Notes: generated by a model not told the origin, from the letters alone. A stretch of 64,000 nt of DNA from Streptomyces mobaraensis NBRC 13819 = DSM 40847 (GCF_017916255.1 NZ_CP072827.1:3807501-3871500), one strand, 5' to 3'. Shown: positions 52,500 through 61,610, numbered from the stretch's first letter. Program-made: numbers and translations.

Positions 52500-54030
52500 C
52501 CCCGACCACCCACCAACAAGGAAGGACCCGCGCCATGGACGACACCACCCCACCACCCATTCCCCGTGCCGCTACGGCGGCCCACCCCGGAAGGTCACCA
52601 CCATCACCACCGCCACCACAACGGCTGACCGGCGCGCCGTCCTCGACCGCGTGGCGCGCCTGCGTCAGCTCCCCCTGATCGACCAAGAGATCACCCACCT
52701 CGCCAACACCCCCGGCTTCACCCGCTGGCTTGAGCAGGTCACCGCCACCGGCGGCTGCGCCCGCCCGGTCCACCTCACCGGCCACACCACCACCGTGGAC
52801 GCGGCAACCGGCGAGATCCTCCACCACTACGACACCCGCGACGAACCCGGCGAACGCCTCCTCGTCCGCTGCCGCAACCGCCGCCGCACCGTCTGCGAAC
52901 CCTGCTCCCGCCTCCACGCCGGCGACACCTACCACCTCGTCCGCGCCGGCCTCACCGGCGGCAAAACCGTCCCCGCCACGGTCACCACGCACCCGCGCCT
53001 CTTCGTCACCCTGACCGCCCCCGGCTTCGGCCCCGTCCACCACACCACCACCGACGGAACCCGATGCCGCCCCCGACGCGGCGCCCGGCGCTGTGAACAC
53101 GGCCGTCCCCTCGGGTGCGCTCACACTCACCTGCCGGACGACCTGGCCGTGGGGCAGCCTCTCTGCCCGGACTGCTACGACTACACCGGCCACGTCCTGT
53201 GGCACGCACATGCTGGCGAACTCTGGTCCCGCTTCACCCGCACCCTCCGCCGCCACCTCGCCACCACCGCCGGGATCCCGCAAACCCGCTTCCGTGCTCA
53301 CGCCCGGCTCTCCTTCGCCAAGGTCGCCGAGTACCAGCGACGCGCGGCCGTCCACGTCCATGCCGTGGTCCGGCTCGACGGTCCGACCGGCCCGGACGAC
53401 CGGCCGCCCGCCTGGGCCACCACGGCCCTCCTCGCGGACGCCGTGCGAACCGCGGCCTCCCGCATCACCGTCCGCACCCCCTACAGCCCTGCCCTCGGCG
53501 AACACACTCTCCGCTGGGGCACCCAACTCGACGTCCGCCCCCTCGACACCGGCGACCTGGCCGACGACGCCGTTGCCGCCTACATCGCCAAGTACGTCAC
53601 CAAGAGCACCGCCGAAACCACCACCGGCACCGACCACCCCATCCGAACCTTCGACGACATCGCAACCACCCCCGCAACGCCGCACGTCCGCACCCTCATG
53701 CACACCTGCTGGCGCCTCGGCGGCCTCCCCGAACTCCAGCCCCTCCGCCTCCGCGCCTGGACTCACGCCCTCGGCTACCGAGGCCACATCCTCACCAAAT
53801 CCCGCGCTTACTCCACGACGTACAGGGACCTCCGTGAAGTTCGCGCACAGTACCGGGGTGCTCCAGCCCTGTCGGAGCAGAACCGCACGTTGAGTCGGTC
53901 GGCGTGGCGCTACGTCGGTGCCGGTCACGGGCCCGGCGCCGCGCTGATCGCGGAGTCTGCTGCCCATGAGCTGCTGCTGAACCAGATCACTGCACAAGAG
54001 GCGTTCGAAGGCTCCGGGGGCTTCCAGTGA
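52420..54030 (+). CDS. RepSA-type replication initiator
   Basis: Conserved sequence begins near residue 64 (ADRRAVLDRVARLRQLPLID) and runs to the end. HUH motif is AVHVHAVVRL (two His flanking a hydrophobic) and the Tyr motif AAYIAKYVTKS; cysteine pairs CEPCSRLH and CPDCYDYTGH are typical of the family. It initiates rolling-circle-like replication after excision. The N-terminus is unclear: the frame reaches back to GTG 52420, inside the zinc-finger gene, and the ATG with the best ribosome site (52535) is out of frame. GTG 52651 is another option. Confidence 0.85.
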   Translation: MANDAFAPPPAAGAAAAAAADTAPPADPDHPPTRKDPRHGRHHPTTHSPCRYGGPPRKVTTITTATTTADRRAVLDRVARLRQLPLIDQEITHLANTPGFTRWLEQVTATGGCARPVHLTGHTTTVDAATGEILHHYDTRDEPGERLLVRCRNRRRTVCEPCSRLHAGDTYHLVRAGLTGGKTVPATVTTHPRLFVTLTAPGFGPVHHTTTDGTRCRPRRGARRCEHGRPLGCAHTHLPDDLAVGQPLCPDCYDYTGHVLWHAHAGELWSRFTRTLRRHLATTAGIPQTRFRAHARLSFAKVAEYQRRAAVHVHAVVRLDGPTGPDDRPPAWATTALLADAVRTAASRITVRTPYSPALGEHTLRWGTQLDVRPLDTGDLADDAVAAYIAKYVTKSTAETTTGTDHPIRTFDDIATTPATPHVRTLMHTCWRLGGLPELQPLRLRAWTHALGYRGHILTKSRAYSTTYRDLREVRAQYRGAPALSEQNRTLSRSAWRYVGAGHGPGAALIAESAAHELLLNQITAQEAFEGSGGFQ

Positions 54031-54206
54031 GCCGCTCCAACGCTCCGGCCGGCAGGCATGAGCGAGCTGAGCGGGAAGAGGCGGCGGTGGCTGCCTGGGT
54101 CGAACGTCATGTTCGGGAGTCACCGCCGCTTTCAGATGATCAGCTCCGGTCGCTGGGGGAAATCCTCGGCGTAAGGCTCATCAGGCGGTCCGCCAGACCG
54201 GCTTGA
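54027..54206 (+). CDS. small helical protein downstream of repSA
   Basis: A 59-residue protein (MSRSNAPAGRHERAEREEAA, VAAWVERHVRESPPLSDDQL) starting at a GTG overlapping the RepSA stop. It runs on past the integrase stop, which it overlaps convergently by 26 bases. Small proteins with a PPLS/T...Q..L motif lie near integrases in many actinobacterial elements. An excision-related role is possible but unproven. Confidence 0.65.
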   Translation: MSRSNAPAGRHERAEREEAAVAAWVERHVRESPPLSDDQLRSLGEILGVRLIRRSARPA

Positions 54207-55734
54207 GGAGTTCCACGTCGAACGTCTTGTTTCCCTTGCCACCGGGCACGGCGATCACCGCGTGAAGAACCTTCTTGATCGCGGTCCGCTGCTGTGTCAG
54301 CGTTTTGTCTCCCCACGAGGCGGTGATGTCCTCGCGCGCCGCCTCGGCCTCGGCCTTCATCGCGAGGTGGTGAGCCTGCTCCGCTCGGAGCTGCTTGACG
54401 CGGGCTTCGAGCGGTGCGAGGTTCCGGAAGAACGCCTCGTCGTCGATCTCGCCTTTCTGCCAGCGCTGCTCCAGGGCGTTCCGGCTCTGCACCGCGCGTT
54501 CCAGGTCATCGGCTCGGGGCCACTCGGGGATTTCCTCGCGGGCCGCCTCCGCCTCGGCCTTGAGCTTCGCGATCACCAGTCGCTCGATGTGCTCGTCGGT
54601 CTTGTCGCCCCGCTTGTACGTCTTGTTGCATCCGCCGTCGACCGTCTTCTTGCAGAAGTACGCGTGCTTGTACTTGAGCCAGTCGTTGGCCTTGACGCCG
54701 ATCATCTTGCTGTTGCAGATCGTCCCGTCCTCCAGCACGTTGCCGCAGCGCATGATGCCGGTGAGCAGGTACTTGTGAACAAGCCCACCGCGCGGCAGCC
54801 CTTTCCCCTGGCCGCGTTCGCGGATCTTGGCGGTGATCGCGTACCACTGCTTCGGCGTAATGATCGCCTCCCACGCTCCCACGATGGGTTGGTCGTCGCC
54901 GTCGCGAACGAGCTCTCCCTTGAGCTCGCGGTAGCCGCACAGCCGAGGGTTGACGAGTACCTGTTTCACGGTCTGGTACTGGAAGAGGTTCCCCCGGCTC
55001 GTGAGGTAACCGGCTTCCTTCCAGCGGCGGGTGATTTCCGAGATGGACGCCCCGGCAAGCACGTCCTTCACGGCCTGCCGGATGGCTTCGGACTCCACGG
55101 CGTCAAGCGTGACCTTGTCGTCCTGCCACCCGAAGGGGCGCCACGCGGACACCGGTTGGCCTCTCAGCGCACGACTGCGGTGGCTGTTCCGGGTCCTCCG
55201 CTGCTTCTTCCGGGTCTCGCTGAGAGACATGGCAACCCCCACCAGGCCCTTGATCTCGAACCCTTCGGCGTAGAGGTCCTGGACTCCGTTCGAGTCGTGG
55301 TAGACGCGGTCTTCGTGGGCGGTGAACGCCTTGAGGTAGCGCTCCCAGTCGCTGGGCCGGCGGTACAGGCGGTCGTCGTTCGCAGCCATCACGCCGTGGA
55401 TCGGGTAGCCCTCGGGCGTGGTGCCGACCGTCAGGTCGTTGATCAGTTGCTCGAAGTCGTCCCGGACGACGGTCTCCTTGCTCGCGCTCTTGTCGTTGTC
55501 CGTGTACCGGTAGACCACAAGCCAGTGGAACTTCCTGGCATCCTCGGACATGTCGCGATGCTGGTCCTCGACGCCATGGGCGTCCTTCACTCGGCCGTCG
55601 AACGAGATGCGGGCGTAGCAGACCACGCACTTGAGCGCCGGATCCGCCGCAAGCATGGCGCGCACTTCCTCGACCGAGGGCAAGCCCTCCGGTGTGCCGC
55701 GCAGCTTGCTGATCTTCTCTTCCCGTGACGTCAC
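54181..55734 (-). CDS. int: large serine recombinase (integrase)
   Basis: A 517-residue integrase. The resolvase domain has catalytic Ser in [11 protein letters not shown] and the arginine motif [15 protein letters not shown]; the recombinase domain follows ([23 protein letters not shown]). A zinc ribbon ([25 protein letters not shown]) and a coiled coil (about 390-470) complete it. The GTG start has GGGGGGA six bases upstream. It stands next to attR, in the reverse direction to the other late genes. It catalyses attP x thiC attB recombination. AICEs usually carry tyrosine integrases, so this form is less common. Confidence 0.95.
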   Translation of the reverse strand: MTSREEKISKLRGTPEGLPSVEEVRAMLAADPALKCVVCYARISFDGRVKDAHGVEDQHRDMSEDARKFHWLVVYRYTDNDKSASKETVVRDDFEQLINDLTVGTTPEGYPIHGVMAANDDRLYRRPSDWERYLKAFTAHEDRVYHDSNGVQDLYAEGFEIKGLVGVAMSLSETRKKQRRTRNSHRSRALRGQPVSAWRPFGWQDDKVTLDAVESEAIRQAVKDVLAGASISEITRRWKEAGYLTSRGNLFQYQTVKQVLVNPRLCGYRELKGELVRDGDDQPIVGAWEAIITPKQWYAITAKIRERGQGKGLPRGGLVHKYLLTGIMRCGNVLEDGTICNSKMIGVKANDWLKYKHAYFCKKTVDGGCNKTYKRGDKTDEHIERLVIAKLKAEAEAAREEIPEWPRADDLERAVQSRNALEQRWQKGEIDDEAFFRNLAPLEARVKQLRAEQAHHLAMKAEAEAAREDITASWGDKTLTQQRTAIKKVLHAVIAVPGGKGNKTFDVELLKPVWRTA

Positions 55735-55762
55735 GTAGGTCCCCCCTGGGTCCGTGAAGCGG

Positions 55763-55775
55763 GTGGTGCCACCAC
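55763..55775. promoter_or_regulatory. inverted repeat upstream of int
   Basis: GTGGT-GCC-ACCAC, a perfect palindrome 29-41 bases upstream of the integrase start and about 30 bases from attR. It could be an int operator or part of the attP arm. Confidence 0.4.
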
Positions 55776-55802
55776 GCTAGGCCATGTGGGGGTTCTATGT
55801 AT

Positions 55803-55807
55803 GTTCT
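55803..55807 (+). other. attR crossover core
   Basis: GTTCT in ATGTTCTTCTCG. Left of it is element DNA; right of it is the original 3' end of thiC. The codon at the place of the third cluster cysteine reads TTC here, so attR could not encode a working cluster motif. Confidence 0.7.
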
Positions 55808-55959
55808 TCTCGATGAAGATCTCCCAGGACATCCGCCGCGAGCACGGCGGTGACCTGGGCGGGAGTGGCACCGAGGCCGACATCGAGGCCGGAATGCGGG
55901 CCAAGTCGGAGGAGTTCGCCGCGTCCGGCAACCGCGTTTATCTGCCGCTCGCCGACTGA
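55804..55959 (+). pseudogene. displaced original 3' end of thiC
   Basis: 51 codons and a TGA that encode [16 protein letters not shown] and onwards to [15 protein letters not shown], aligning with the element-supplied ThiC tail ([14 protein letters not shown]... [15 protein letters not shown]). An ATG at 55801 is in frame with GGGGG upstream, so a 52-residue peptide might be made, but it should have no ThiC function. The native terminator follows. Confidence 0.9.
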
Positions 55960-55975
55960 TAGCGGACGTGATGGC

Positions 55976-56002
55976 GGGGAGCTCCACTTGGTGGGGCTCC
56001 CC
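55976..56002 (+). terminator. native thiC terminator
   Basis: GGGGAGC-T-CCAC / GTGG-G-GCTCCCC, a stem of 7 + 4 bp interrupted by a one-base mismatch on a two-base loop, 17 bases after the displaced thiC stop. Confidence 0.8.
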
Positions 56003-56056
56003 TGGCGGATCTGCAGCGGATTGTCCGGTTCCTCTGTTCGTCGTGAGACTGACGGG

Positions 56057-57415
56057 ATGAACGACATATCCCTGAGCAAGGGCGCCAACTGTGTGGTGCC
56101 CGCGACCGCAGTGCACGCCGTGCTCCGTTGGAAAGCCGTGCCGGGAGCGCCGGACGTCGATGCCACGGCGCTGCTCCTCACCGCCGGCGGAACGGTGCGC
56201 GGGGACGGCGACTTCGTCTTCTACAACCAGCCGCGGCACGCCTCGGGTGCCGTCGCGCACCGGGGCAAGCGGACGGAGCCGGACGGTCTCGTCGCCGACA
56301 CCGTCGCGGTCGACCGGAACGGCCTGGAGGCAGGCGTCGAACGGGTCGTCCTCTGCGCCGCGACGGACGGCGGGACGTTCGGCGAGGTGAGCGGGTTGAC
56401 GCTGGAGCTGCTGGACGCGGCGACGGGTGCGGCGCTGGTCCGGTACGAGATGTCCGGCGGGCCGGAAACGGCGTTCGTGTGCGGGGAGTTGTACGTGCGC
56501 GACGGCCGCTGGAAGTTCCGGGCGGTCGGCCAGGGGTACGACACCGGGCTGGCCGGGCTCGCCACCGACTTCGGTGTCGCGGTGGAGGACGACTTCGGTG
56601 TCGCGGTGGAGGGGGACGAACCGGTTCCGGCACCTCCCACCGCGTCCGCCGAGGAGCACCTGCCCGTCGATCTGCGCAAGCGGCTGGCGCTGCGCAAGGA
56701 GCAGGTGTCCGTCAGCCTCAGGAAGCACGGCGCCGACGGGCTCCGGGCGCGTGTGGTCCTGGTGCTCGACGCGTCCGGCTCGATGAGCGAGCTGTACGAC
56801 GACGGTGTGGTCGCCGGGGTGGTGGAGCGGATGGCGGCCGTGGCCGCGCAGTTGGACGACGACGGCGCGATGGGCGCGTGGGTCTTCGCCGACCGCCCGG
56901 CCCGCCTGCCCGATCTGCTGCTGGGCGGTCTGCCGGAGTGGATCTCCCTGCACGTGCGGCTGGACGACCCATGGCAGTACGGGCAGGGGGAGCGTCGCGC
57001 CGGGCAGGTCGCCATGAGCCGGATCGGCTGGGGGAACAACGAGCCGAAGGTGATCGCCAAGGTTCGCGAGGACGTCCGGAAGGAGCCGTCCGCCGACCCG
57101 ACGCTCGTCCTGTTCTTCTCCGACGGCGGTGTGTACGAGGACGAGCGGATCGAACAGCAGCTCCGGGCGGCCGTGAAGGAGCCGGTGTTCTGGCAGTTCG
57201 TGGGGCTGGGACGGGCCGACTACGGGGTGCTGGAACGGTTCGACACCTTGCCGAACCGTTCCCTCGACAATGTCGGGTTCTTCGCCGTGGACGACATCAC
57301 CACCCTTTCCGATCAGGAGCTCTACGACCGGCTGTTGTCCCAGTTCCCCGCCTGGGTCGTCGCGGCCCGGCGGGCCGGCGTCCTCGGACCGGAAGCCTCG
57401 CGGCCGGCGCCGTGA
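56057..57415 (+). CDS. TerD-domain and von Willebrand A-domain protein
   Basis: A 452-residue protein starting at ATG 56057 (MNDISLSKGANCVVPATAVH), with a TerD/stress-type beta domain at residues 1-175. A linker with repeated DFGVAVE and a vWA domain follow, with MIDAS motif VLDASGSMSEL (about 236). The TerD/vWA pair belongs to the tellurite-resistance-like systems that bind Ca2+ and act at the membrane. The ribosome site is weak. It begins 98 bases after the displaced thiC stop. Confidence 0.9.
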   Translation: MNDISLSKGANCVVPATAVHAVLRWKAVPGAPDVDATALLLTAGGTVRGDGDFVFYNQPRHASGAVAHRGKRTEPDGLVADTVAVDRNGLEAGVERVVLCAATDGGTFGEVSGLTLELLDAATGAALVRYEMSGGPETAFVCGELYVRDGRWKFRAVGQGYDTGLAGLATDFGVAVEDDFGVAVEGDEPVPAPPTASAEEHLPVDLRKRLALRKEQVSVSLRKHGADGLRARVVLVLDASGSMSELYDDGVVAGVVERMAAVAAQLDDDGAMGAWVFADRPARLPDLLLGGLPEWISLHVRLDDPWQYGQGERRAGQVAMSRIGWGNNEPKVIAKVREDVRKEPSADPTLVLFFSDGGVYEDERIEQQLRAAVKEPVFWQFVGLGRADYGVLERFDTLPNRSLDNVGFFAVDDITTLSDQELYDRLLSQFPAWVVAARRAGVLGPEASRPAP

Positions 57416-57427
57416 GCGGCGCGGGCC

Positions 57428-58324
57428 TCACTCCCGGCCGTGGGACCCGCCGAATTCCGGACCGGTGTAGTCCGGGCTGCTGAAGCGGGGCCGGAGGTGG
57501 GGGCCCGGCTGCTCCTCGTGGCTGGAGAAGCCCGGGCTGGAGAAGCCCAGCCGCGAGGTGCGGCCTCGCTCCTCCCGCGGCCCCGGGACGTACGAGGAGT
57601 CGGGCGCGACGGGCGCGTCGGCCAGGGCCTCCCGGAGGAAGGGCAGGACGCCGCGGTGCAGCAGGGCCTCGTGCCAGGCGTCCCGGGCCCGGTCGGCGTC
57701 CAGCGTCAGCCGGTCGTGACGGGAGGGGCCGGCGGTGCGGGACGCGCGGGAGGGACCGGACGCTCCGGTTCCGGGGGCGCCCGGACGGCCGTTGCGCAAC
57801 GCCGCGAGCAGCAGTGCGCCCATGGCGATGAGCGCACCGGCGGCCGTGAGGCCGGCGAACCACCAGCCCACGGTCACCATCGGCCGGGCGACCGAGCTTT
57901 CGGTGCCGATCACCTTGAGCACATAGCCGATGACGAGGAACAGGAAGGCGGCTATCCCGGCGAGAACCGGTGCCAGGACGGTGAGCACCGCCCCGGCGCC
58001 CGCTCCGGAGGCGTCCGGGCCGGCGCCGCCGCCGTTCTCGTACCGGCCGCGTTCCGGGGAACCGGCCGTGGCGGAACGGTGGTGCGGTCTGCGCAGTTCC
58101 TCACGCGCCCGGACGTAATTCCGGTATTCCGGCAGCGCGTGCGCCGAAATCGCGGTCATGGCCCGGAGGGCCGAAGTCCGCAGCTGTTCGGTGTCGAGTC
58201 GCCGTCCTTCCGCGGCGATCAGTGCGCTGATCTCCGGATCCCGGTCCGCCGAGCGCAGTGCCAGGTCCAGGACCCGCTCGAATTCCGGGCGATCCTCGGC
58301 CAGCAGATGCGGAGCGCTGTTCAT
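57428..58324 (-). CDS. conserved streptomycete membrane protein
   Basis: A 298-residue protein beginning MNSAPHLLAEDRPEFERVLD (ATG 58324, GGGGG six bases upstream; ATG 58330 is an alternative). The N-terminal 75 residues are helical, and two hydrophobic segments (VLTVLAPVLAGIAAFLFLVIGYVL and GWWFAGLTAAGALIAMGALLLAAL) are separated by a short loop. The C-terminus ends with repeated FSSP/PGFSS motifs. Function is unknown. It is convergent with the TerD/vWA gene. Confidence 0.8.
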   Translation of the reverse strand: MNSAPHLLAEDRPEFERVLDLALRSADRDPEISALIAAEGRRLDTEQLRTSALRAMTAISAHALPEYRNYVRAREELRRPHHRSATAGSPERGRYENGGGAGPDASGAGAGAVLTVLAPVLAGIAAFLFLVIGYVLKVIGTESSVARPMVTVGWWFAGLTAAGALIAMGALLLAALRNGRPGAPGTGASGPSRASRTAGPSRHDRLTLDADRARDAWHEALLHRGVLPFLREALADAPVAPDSSYVPGPREERGRTSRLGFSSPGFSSHEEQPGPHLRPRFSSPDYTGPEFGGSHGRE

Positions 58325-58509
58325 GTGCATCCCCCGATGCTCCGTAGGGCCCTTGGCGCCGACGGCGCCTGCATGGGGCGGAAACGGAGGAGAGCCTGCT
58401 ACGGATAAGCCGATGGTAGAGCCGCACCGGCGCGGGGTGACAGTGCGTTTCGCGAATTCCCCCGCGGCGGCGGGAATCCCAACCTGCCCATGAACCGGTC
58501 GGATAATCC

Positions 58510-59715
58510 TCAGTCGGCGAGCGGCAGTTGCACCACCAGCAGCTTTCCGGCCATGGTGACGCCGCCGTCCATGGCGAGGGCCAGACCGTCCGCGTACAGG
58601 TGCGGGCCGTCCACGACGGGGGCGCTCTCCTCGCCGTCGGAGTCCTCGCCGGGCACCTCGCCGAGGAGGTACGGAATAGGGCTGTGGCCGTGCACCACGC
58701 GGCTGCCGCCGTAGGTCTCCAGCAGTTCGCGGGCGGCCATGGAGCCGGACTCGTCGCGGAAGGCGAAGCGCTTGGTGAACTTGCGGAACAGGTCCCAGCA
58801 CTCGTCGGGGTCGTTGCGCTGGAGGGCCTCGGTCACCGCGTCGTTGACCGCCTCGATCGAGTCGCCGTACTCCAGGTAGGCGGTGGTGTCGGAGTGGACG
58901 AGCAGGTGGCCGTCCTCCTCCGCCATCGCGTCGAGCCGCGACATCCACTGGAGGTGGTGGTCCTGCAGCCGCTCCATGTCGGTGCGCTGGCCGCCGTTGA
59001 GCAGCCAGGCGGCCTGGAACGAGGCCGTTCCGGCGCCCGAGTTGACGGGGGTGTCGCCGAACCGCTTGGCGCCGATGAGCAGCAGCTCGTGGTTGCCCAT
59101 GAGCGCCTTGCAGTAGCCGCCGGCCGCCGCGGCCTCGGCGGAGAGCCGCATGACCAGGTCGATGACGCCGACGCCGTCGGGGCCCCGGTCGGTGAAGTCG
59201 CCGAGGAACCACAGGCGGGTGTTGCCCGCCGCCCAGTTGCCGTGCGCGTCGACGATGCCCTGCGCGGCGAGGGCCGCGTACAGCTCGTCCAGGTAGCCGT
59301 GGACGTCGCCGACGACGTACAGCGGGCCCGGGCCGCCCGGGACGGGGTGGTGCTGCGGCGCGGTGATCGGGGTCAGCTCGACGGTGGGGACGTCGTGCGG
59401 CGCCTCGCCGTACGCCTGGGGCTGCCGGGGCTCGATGACGGGCAGGTCGCGCGCGGTGGGCGTGTAGCCGTCGAGGTGCCCGGGGTCCTCGGCGGCCAGG
59501 CGGTGAACCGCCTCGTCCCCGAGGTGGTGAACCGCCTCGTCCCCGAGGTGGTGGCCGTGGTCTTCCACGAGATGGTGCCCGTGGTCCTCCCCGACGTGCT
59601 CCCCCAGGTGCGGAGGGGGCAGCGGATGGGTGTATCCGGGCAGGGCGTACCCCGGGTAGGGCGAGATCGCCTCCGCGGTCCGTCCCGCAGGTCCCTGTCC
59701 GGCCCCCTGAGCCAT
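58510..59715 (-). CDS. metallophosphoesterase (PP2A-like) with His-rich repeat N-terminus
   Basis: A 401-residue protein from ATG 59715 (MAQGAGQGPAGRTAEA; GGAGGGG upstream). Residues 36-83 are six octads rich in HHLG and acidic residues. The calcineurin-like core follows with GDVHGYLDEL, GDFTDRGPD, GNHELLLIG and HGHSPIPYL (about residues 145-390), binding two metal ions. It resembles bacterial protein phosphatases or symmetrical Ap4A hydrolases. The His octads could store metal. The gene is transcribed with the membrane protein downstream, 185 bases away. Confidence 0.9.
   Translation of the reverse strand: MAQGAGQGPAGRTAEAISPYPGYALPGYTHPLPPPHLGEHVGEDHGHHLVEDHGHHLGDEAVHHLGDEAVHRLAAEDPGHLDGYTPTARDLPVIEPRQPQAYGEAPHDVPTVELTPITAPQHHPVPGGPGPLYVVGDVHGYLDELYAALAAQGIVDAHGNWAAGNTRLWFLGDFTDRGPDGVGVIDLVMRLSAEAAAAGGYCKALMGNHELLLIGAKRFGDTPVNSGAGTASFQAAWLLNGGQRTDMERLQDHHLQWMSRLDAMAEEDGHLLVHSDTTAYLEYGDSIEAVNDAVTEALQRNDPDECWDLFRKFTKRFAFRDESGSMAARELLETYGGSRVVHGHSPIPYLLGEVPGEDSDGEESAPVVDGPHLYADGLALAMDGGVTMAGKLLVVQLPLAD
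59467..59610 (-). repeat. six 24-bp units encoding His-rich octads
   Basis: The units HLGEHVGE, DHGHHLVE, DHGHHLGD, EAVHHLGD, EAVHRLAA and EDPGHLDG follow one another in the phosphoesterase gene. The DNA shows two nearly identical 24-mers (GTGAACCGCCTCGTCCCCGA plus GGTG in the plus-strand reading). Confidence 0.85.
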
Positions 59716-60047
59716 CGACCCCTCCACCGTCGCGCCGCAGTGCACCTTGTGGACCCTGCCTGGTCATGGCGGCCCGTGGTGTCGTGCGCCCATCATAGGA
59801 ATGACCGTCGCGGCTTGTGACGCACCAGGGGCCGTCAATCGGGGACGGAACCCGGGAGCGCCGGTGTTTTGCCGGGTATTGGCGGTTTTGCTCCCCCTTG
59901 TCGAGGTGCTCGTGTGTGGTGGCCCATAGGAGGAGCGTGGTTGACGGGGGTCGGGTCGGGGGTGCCCCGGCCTCTTCCCCTGCCCCCCGCGACGCGACGC
60001 CGCCTCGCCGCGAGGGACGGTCCGGCCGCCTGCCCGACGCGGGCGGA
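59716..60047. other. gene-free region downstream of lacI
   Basis: 332 bases between the phosphoesterase start and the LacI stop. AGGAGGAGCG at 59928 is followed by no reasonable start or frame. I see nothing else in it except the phosphoesterase promoter, which is not clear by eye. Confidence 0.4.
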
Positions 60048-61160
60048 TCAGCTCTCGCCCGGCCCGCGCGGCGCGCCCACCGTGCCGCGCGGCGGCCGGC
60101 GCTCCGACGAGGTCCGAATGATCAACTCGGTGGATATGACCTGCTCCACCGGCCGCCCGTGGTCCAGCCCCTCGATCGCGTCGATCAGCAGCTGCACCAC
60201 CGCCGTGCCGATCCGCCGCGGCTTGAGCGACAGGGTGGTGATCGGCGGTTCGGTGGTGGCGTAGACCGTGGACTCGCTGCAGCAGACGAGCAGCAGGTCG
60301 TCGGGGACCCGGAGGCCGTAGCGGCGGGCTGCGGCCAGCAGGTCGGTGCCGTTGGGGTCGAAGAGGCCGTACACGGCGTCGGGGCGGTCCGGGCGGGCGA
60401 GCAGCCGGTCGGCCGCGACCGCGCCGGCGCACGGGTCGTGCGCGGGGTACTCCTCGTACACCGGGTCCTGTCCGCTCCGCTCGCACCAGTCCAGGTAGGC
60501 GTGGGTGGAGAGACGGGTGTAGGTGTCGGTGGACGTGCCGGTGAGCAGCCCGATGCGGCGGGCGCCGGCGGCGGCGAGGTGGTCCAGGATGCCCAGGACG
60601 GCGGCCTCGTGGTCGTTGTCCACCCAGGCCGTCACGGGCAGCGAGCCGGCGGGACGGCCGTCGGAGACGACGGGGATGCCCTGCCGGACCAGCTCCGAGA
60701 CGACGGGGTCGTGGTCGGACGGGTCGATCACCACGGTGCCGTCCAGGGCCACGTTGGACCAGACGTCGTGCCGTGACGTCGCCGGGAGGATCACCAGGGC
60801 GTAGCCGCGGGCGAGCGCGGCGGAGGTGGCGGCCCTGGCCATCTCGGCGAAGTAGGCGAACTCGGTGAAGGTGAAAGGTTCATCCCCGTAGGTGGTCACG
60901 GTCAGACCGATGAGGCCCGATTTGCCCGTACGGAGGGTGCGGGCGGCCGCGGAGGGCCGGTAGCCCAGCCGGTCGGCCACCTCGCGGACGTGGCGGCGGG
61001 TCGCGTCCGGCAGCCGGCCCTTGCCGTTGAGCGCGTCGGAGACGGTCGTGATCGAGACACCGGCGGCGGCGGCCACATCACGGATGCCCGCCCGTCCCTG
61101 CCGGGTGCCCCGCCGGGCGGTCTCCGTCCGGCTCACCTGGTGCTTCCCTGCTGCTGTCAT
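60048..61160 (-). CDS. LacI-family transcriptional regulator
   Basis: A 370-residue repressor; I start it at ATG 61160 (MTAAGKHQVSRTETARRG). The frame continues upstream to 61259 but without a ribosome site. The helix-turn-helix (IRDVAAAAGVSITTVSDALN, GKGRLPDATRRHVREVADRL) covers about residues 26-75 and a periplasmic-binding-protein-like ligand domain follows. A sugar-type effector is expected. It is divergent from the aminotransferase gene. Confidence 0.92.
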   Translation of the reverse strand: MTAAGKHQVSRTETARRGTRQGRAGIRDVAAAAGVSITTVSDALNGKGRLPDATRRHVREVADRLGYRPSAAARTLRTGKSGLIGLTVTTYGDEPFTFTEFAYFAEMARAATSAALARGYALVILPATSRHDVWSNVALDGTVVIDPSDHDPVVSELVRQGIPVVSDGRPAGSLPVTAWVDNDHEAAVLGILDHLAAAGARRIGLLTGTSTDTYTRLSTHAYLDWCERSGQDPVYEEYPAHDPCAGAVAADRLLARPDRPDAVYGLFDPNGTDLLAAARRYGLRVPDDLLLVCCSESTVYATTEPPITTLSLKPRRIGTAVVQLLIDAIEGLDHGRPVEQVISTELIIRTSSERRPPRGTVGAPRGPGES

Positions 61161-61610
61161 GGCGAGCCGATAGTAGGGCTCGGCCGGTGCCCGGTCGGGG
61201 GCCCGCATTTTGGAGTTGACAGGTACGTTTCTGCATGCCGGAACGGGCTCAATGACCATGGAAGTACAGGCAGTTGTCCCGGCTCACAGTGAACCGTTGG
61301 CCCCTGGCATATCTACGTCTGATGAAGGTGCCAGGTCTCGAAGAGGTCTCAACTCACCTTCACGGGGGATGCGCGCCAGGGCGCTCGCCACGGCGCACGA
61401 TCGTCGGACTGGCGCGCCCGGAAGTCTGGACGCCACCCGGGGCAATCCTCATAAGGTGTGCAGTATTCACGTGCACGCGGCGGTGCCACGTGGGCGCTGC
61501 CGGCCTGTGCGCCGGGTCACGCGCCCCCGTGGCCGCGTGTGCTGACGTGTGCTGACGAGTGCGGATTCCCGGGTGGCCGGATGCGCACGGGATGCGGAGG
61601 AGGACCCGCG
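61161..61610. promoter_or_regulatory. lacI/aminotransferase intergenic region with interleaved inverted repeats
   Basis: TTGACA near 61216 is a likely -35. CCTGGCA (61303-61309) pairs with TGCCAGG (61329-61335), while TGAAGGT (61323-61329) overlaps the latter and pairs with ACCTTCA (61356-61362). The two alternative stems share bases and cannot form together, as in attenuators. A GGAGGAGG ribosome site for the aminotransferase follows. Confidence 0.45.
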
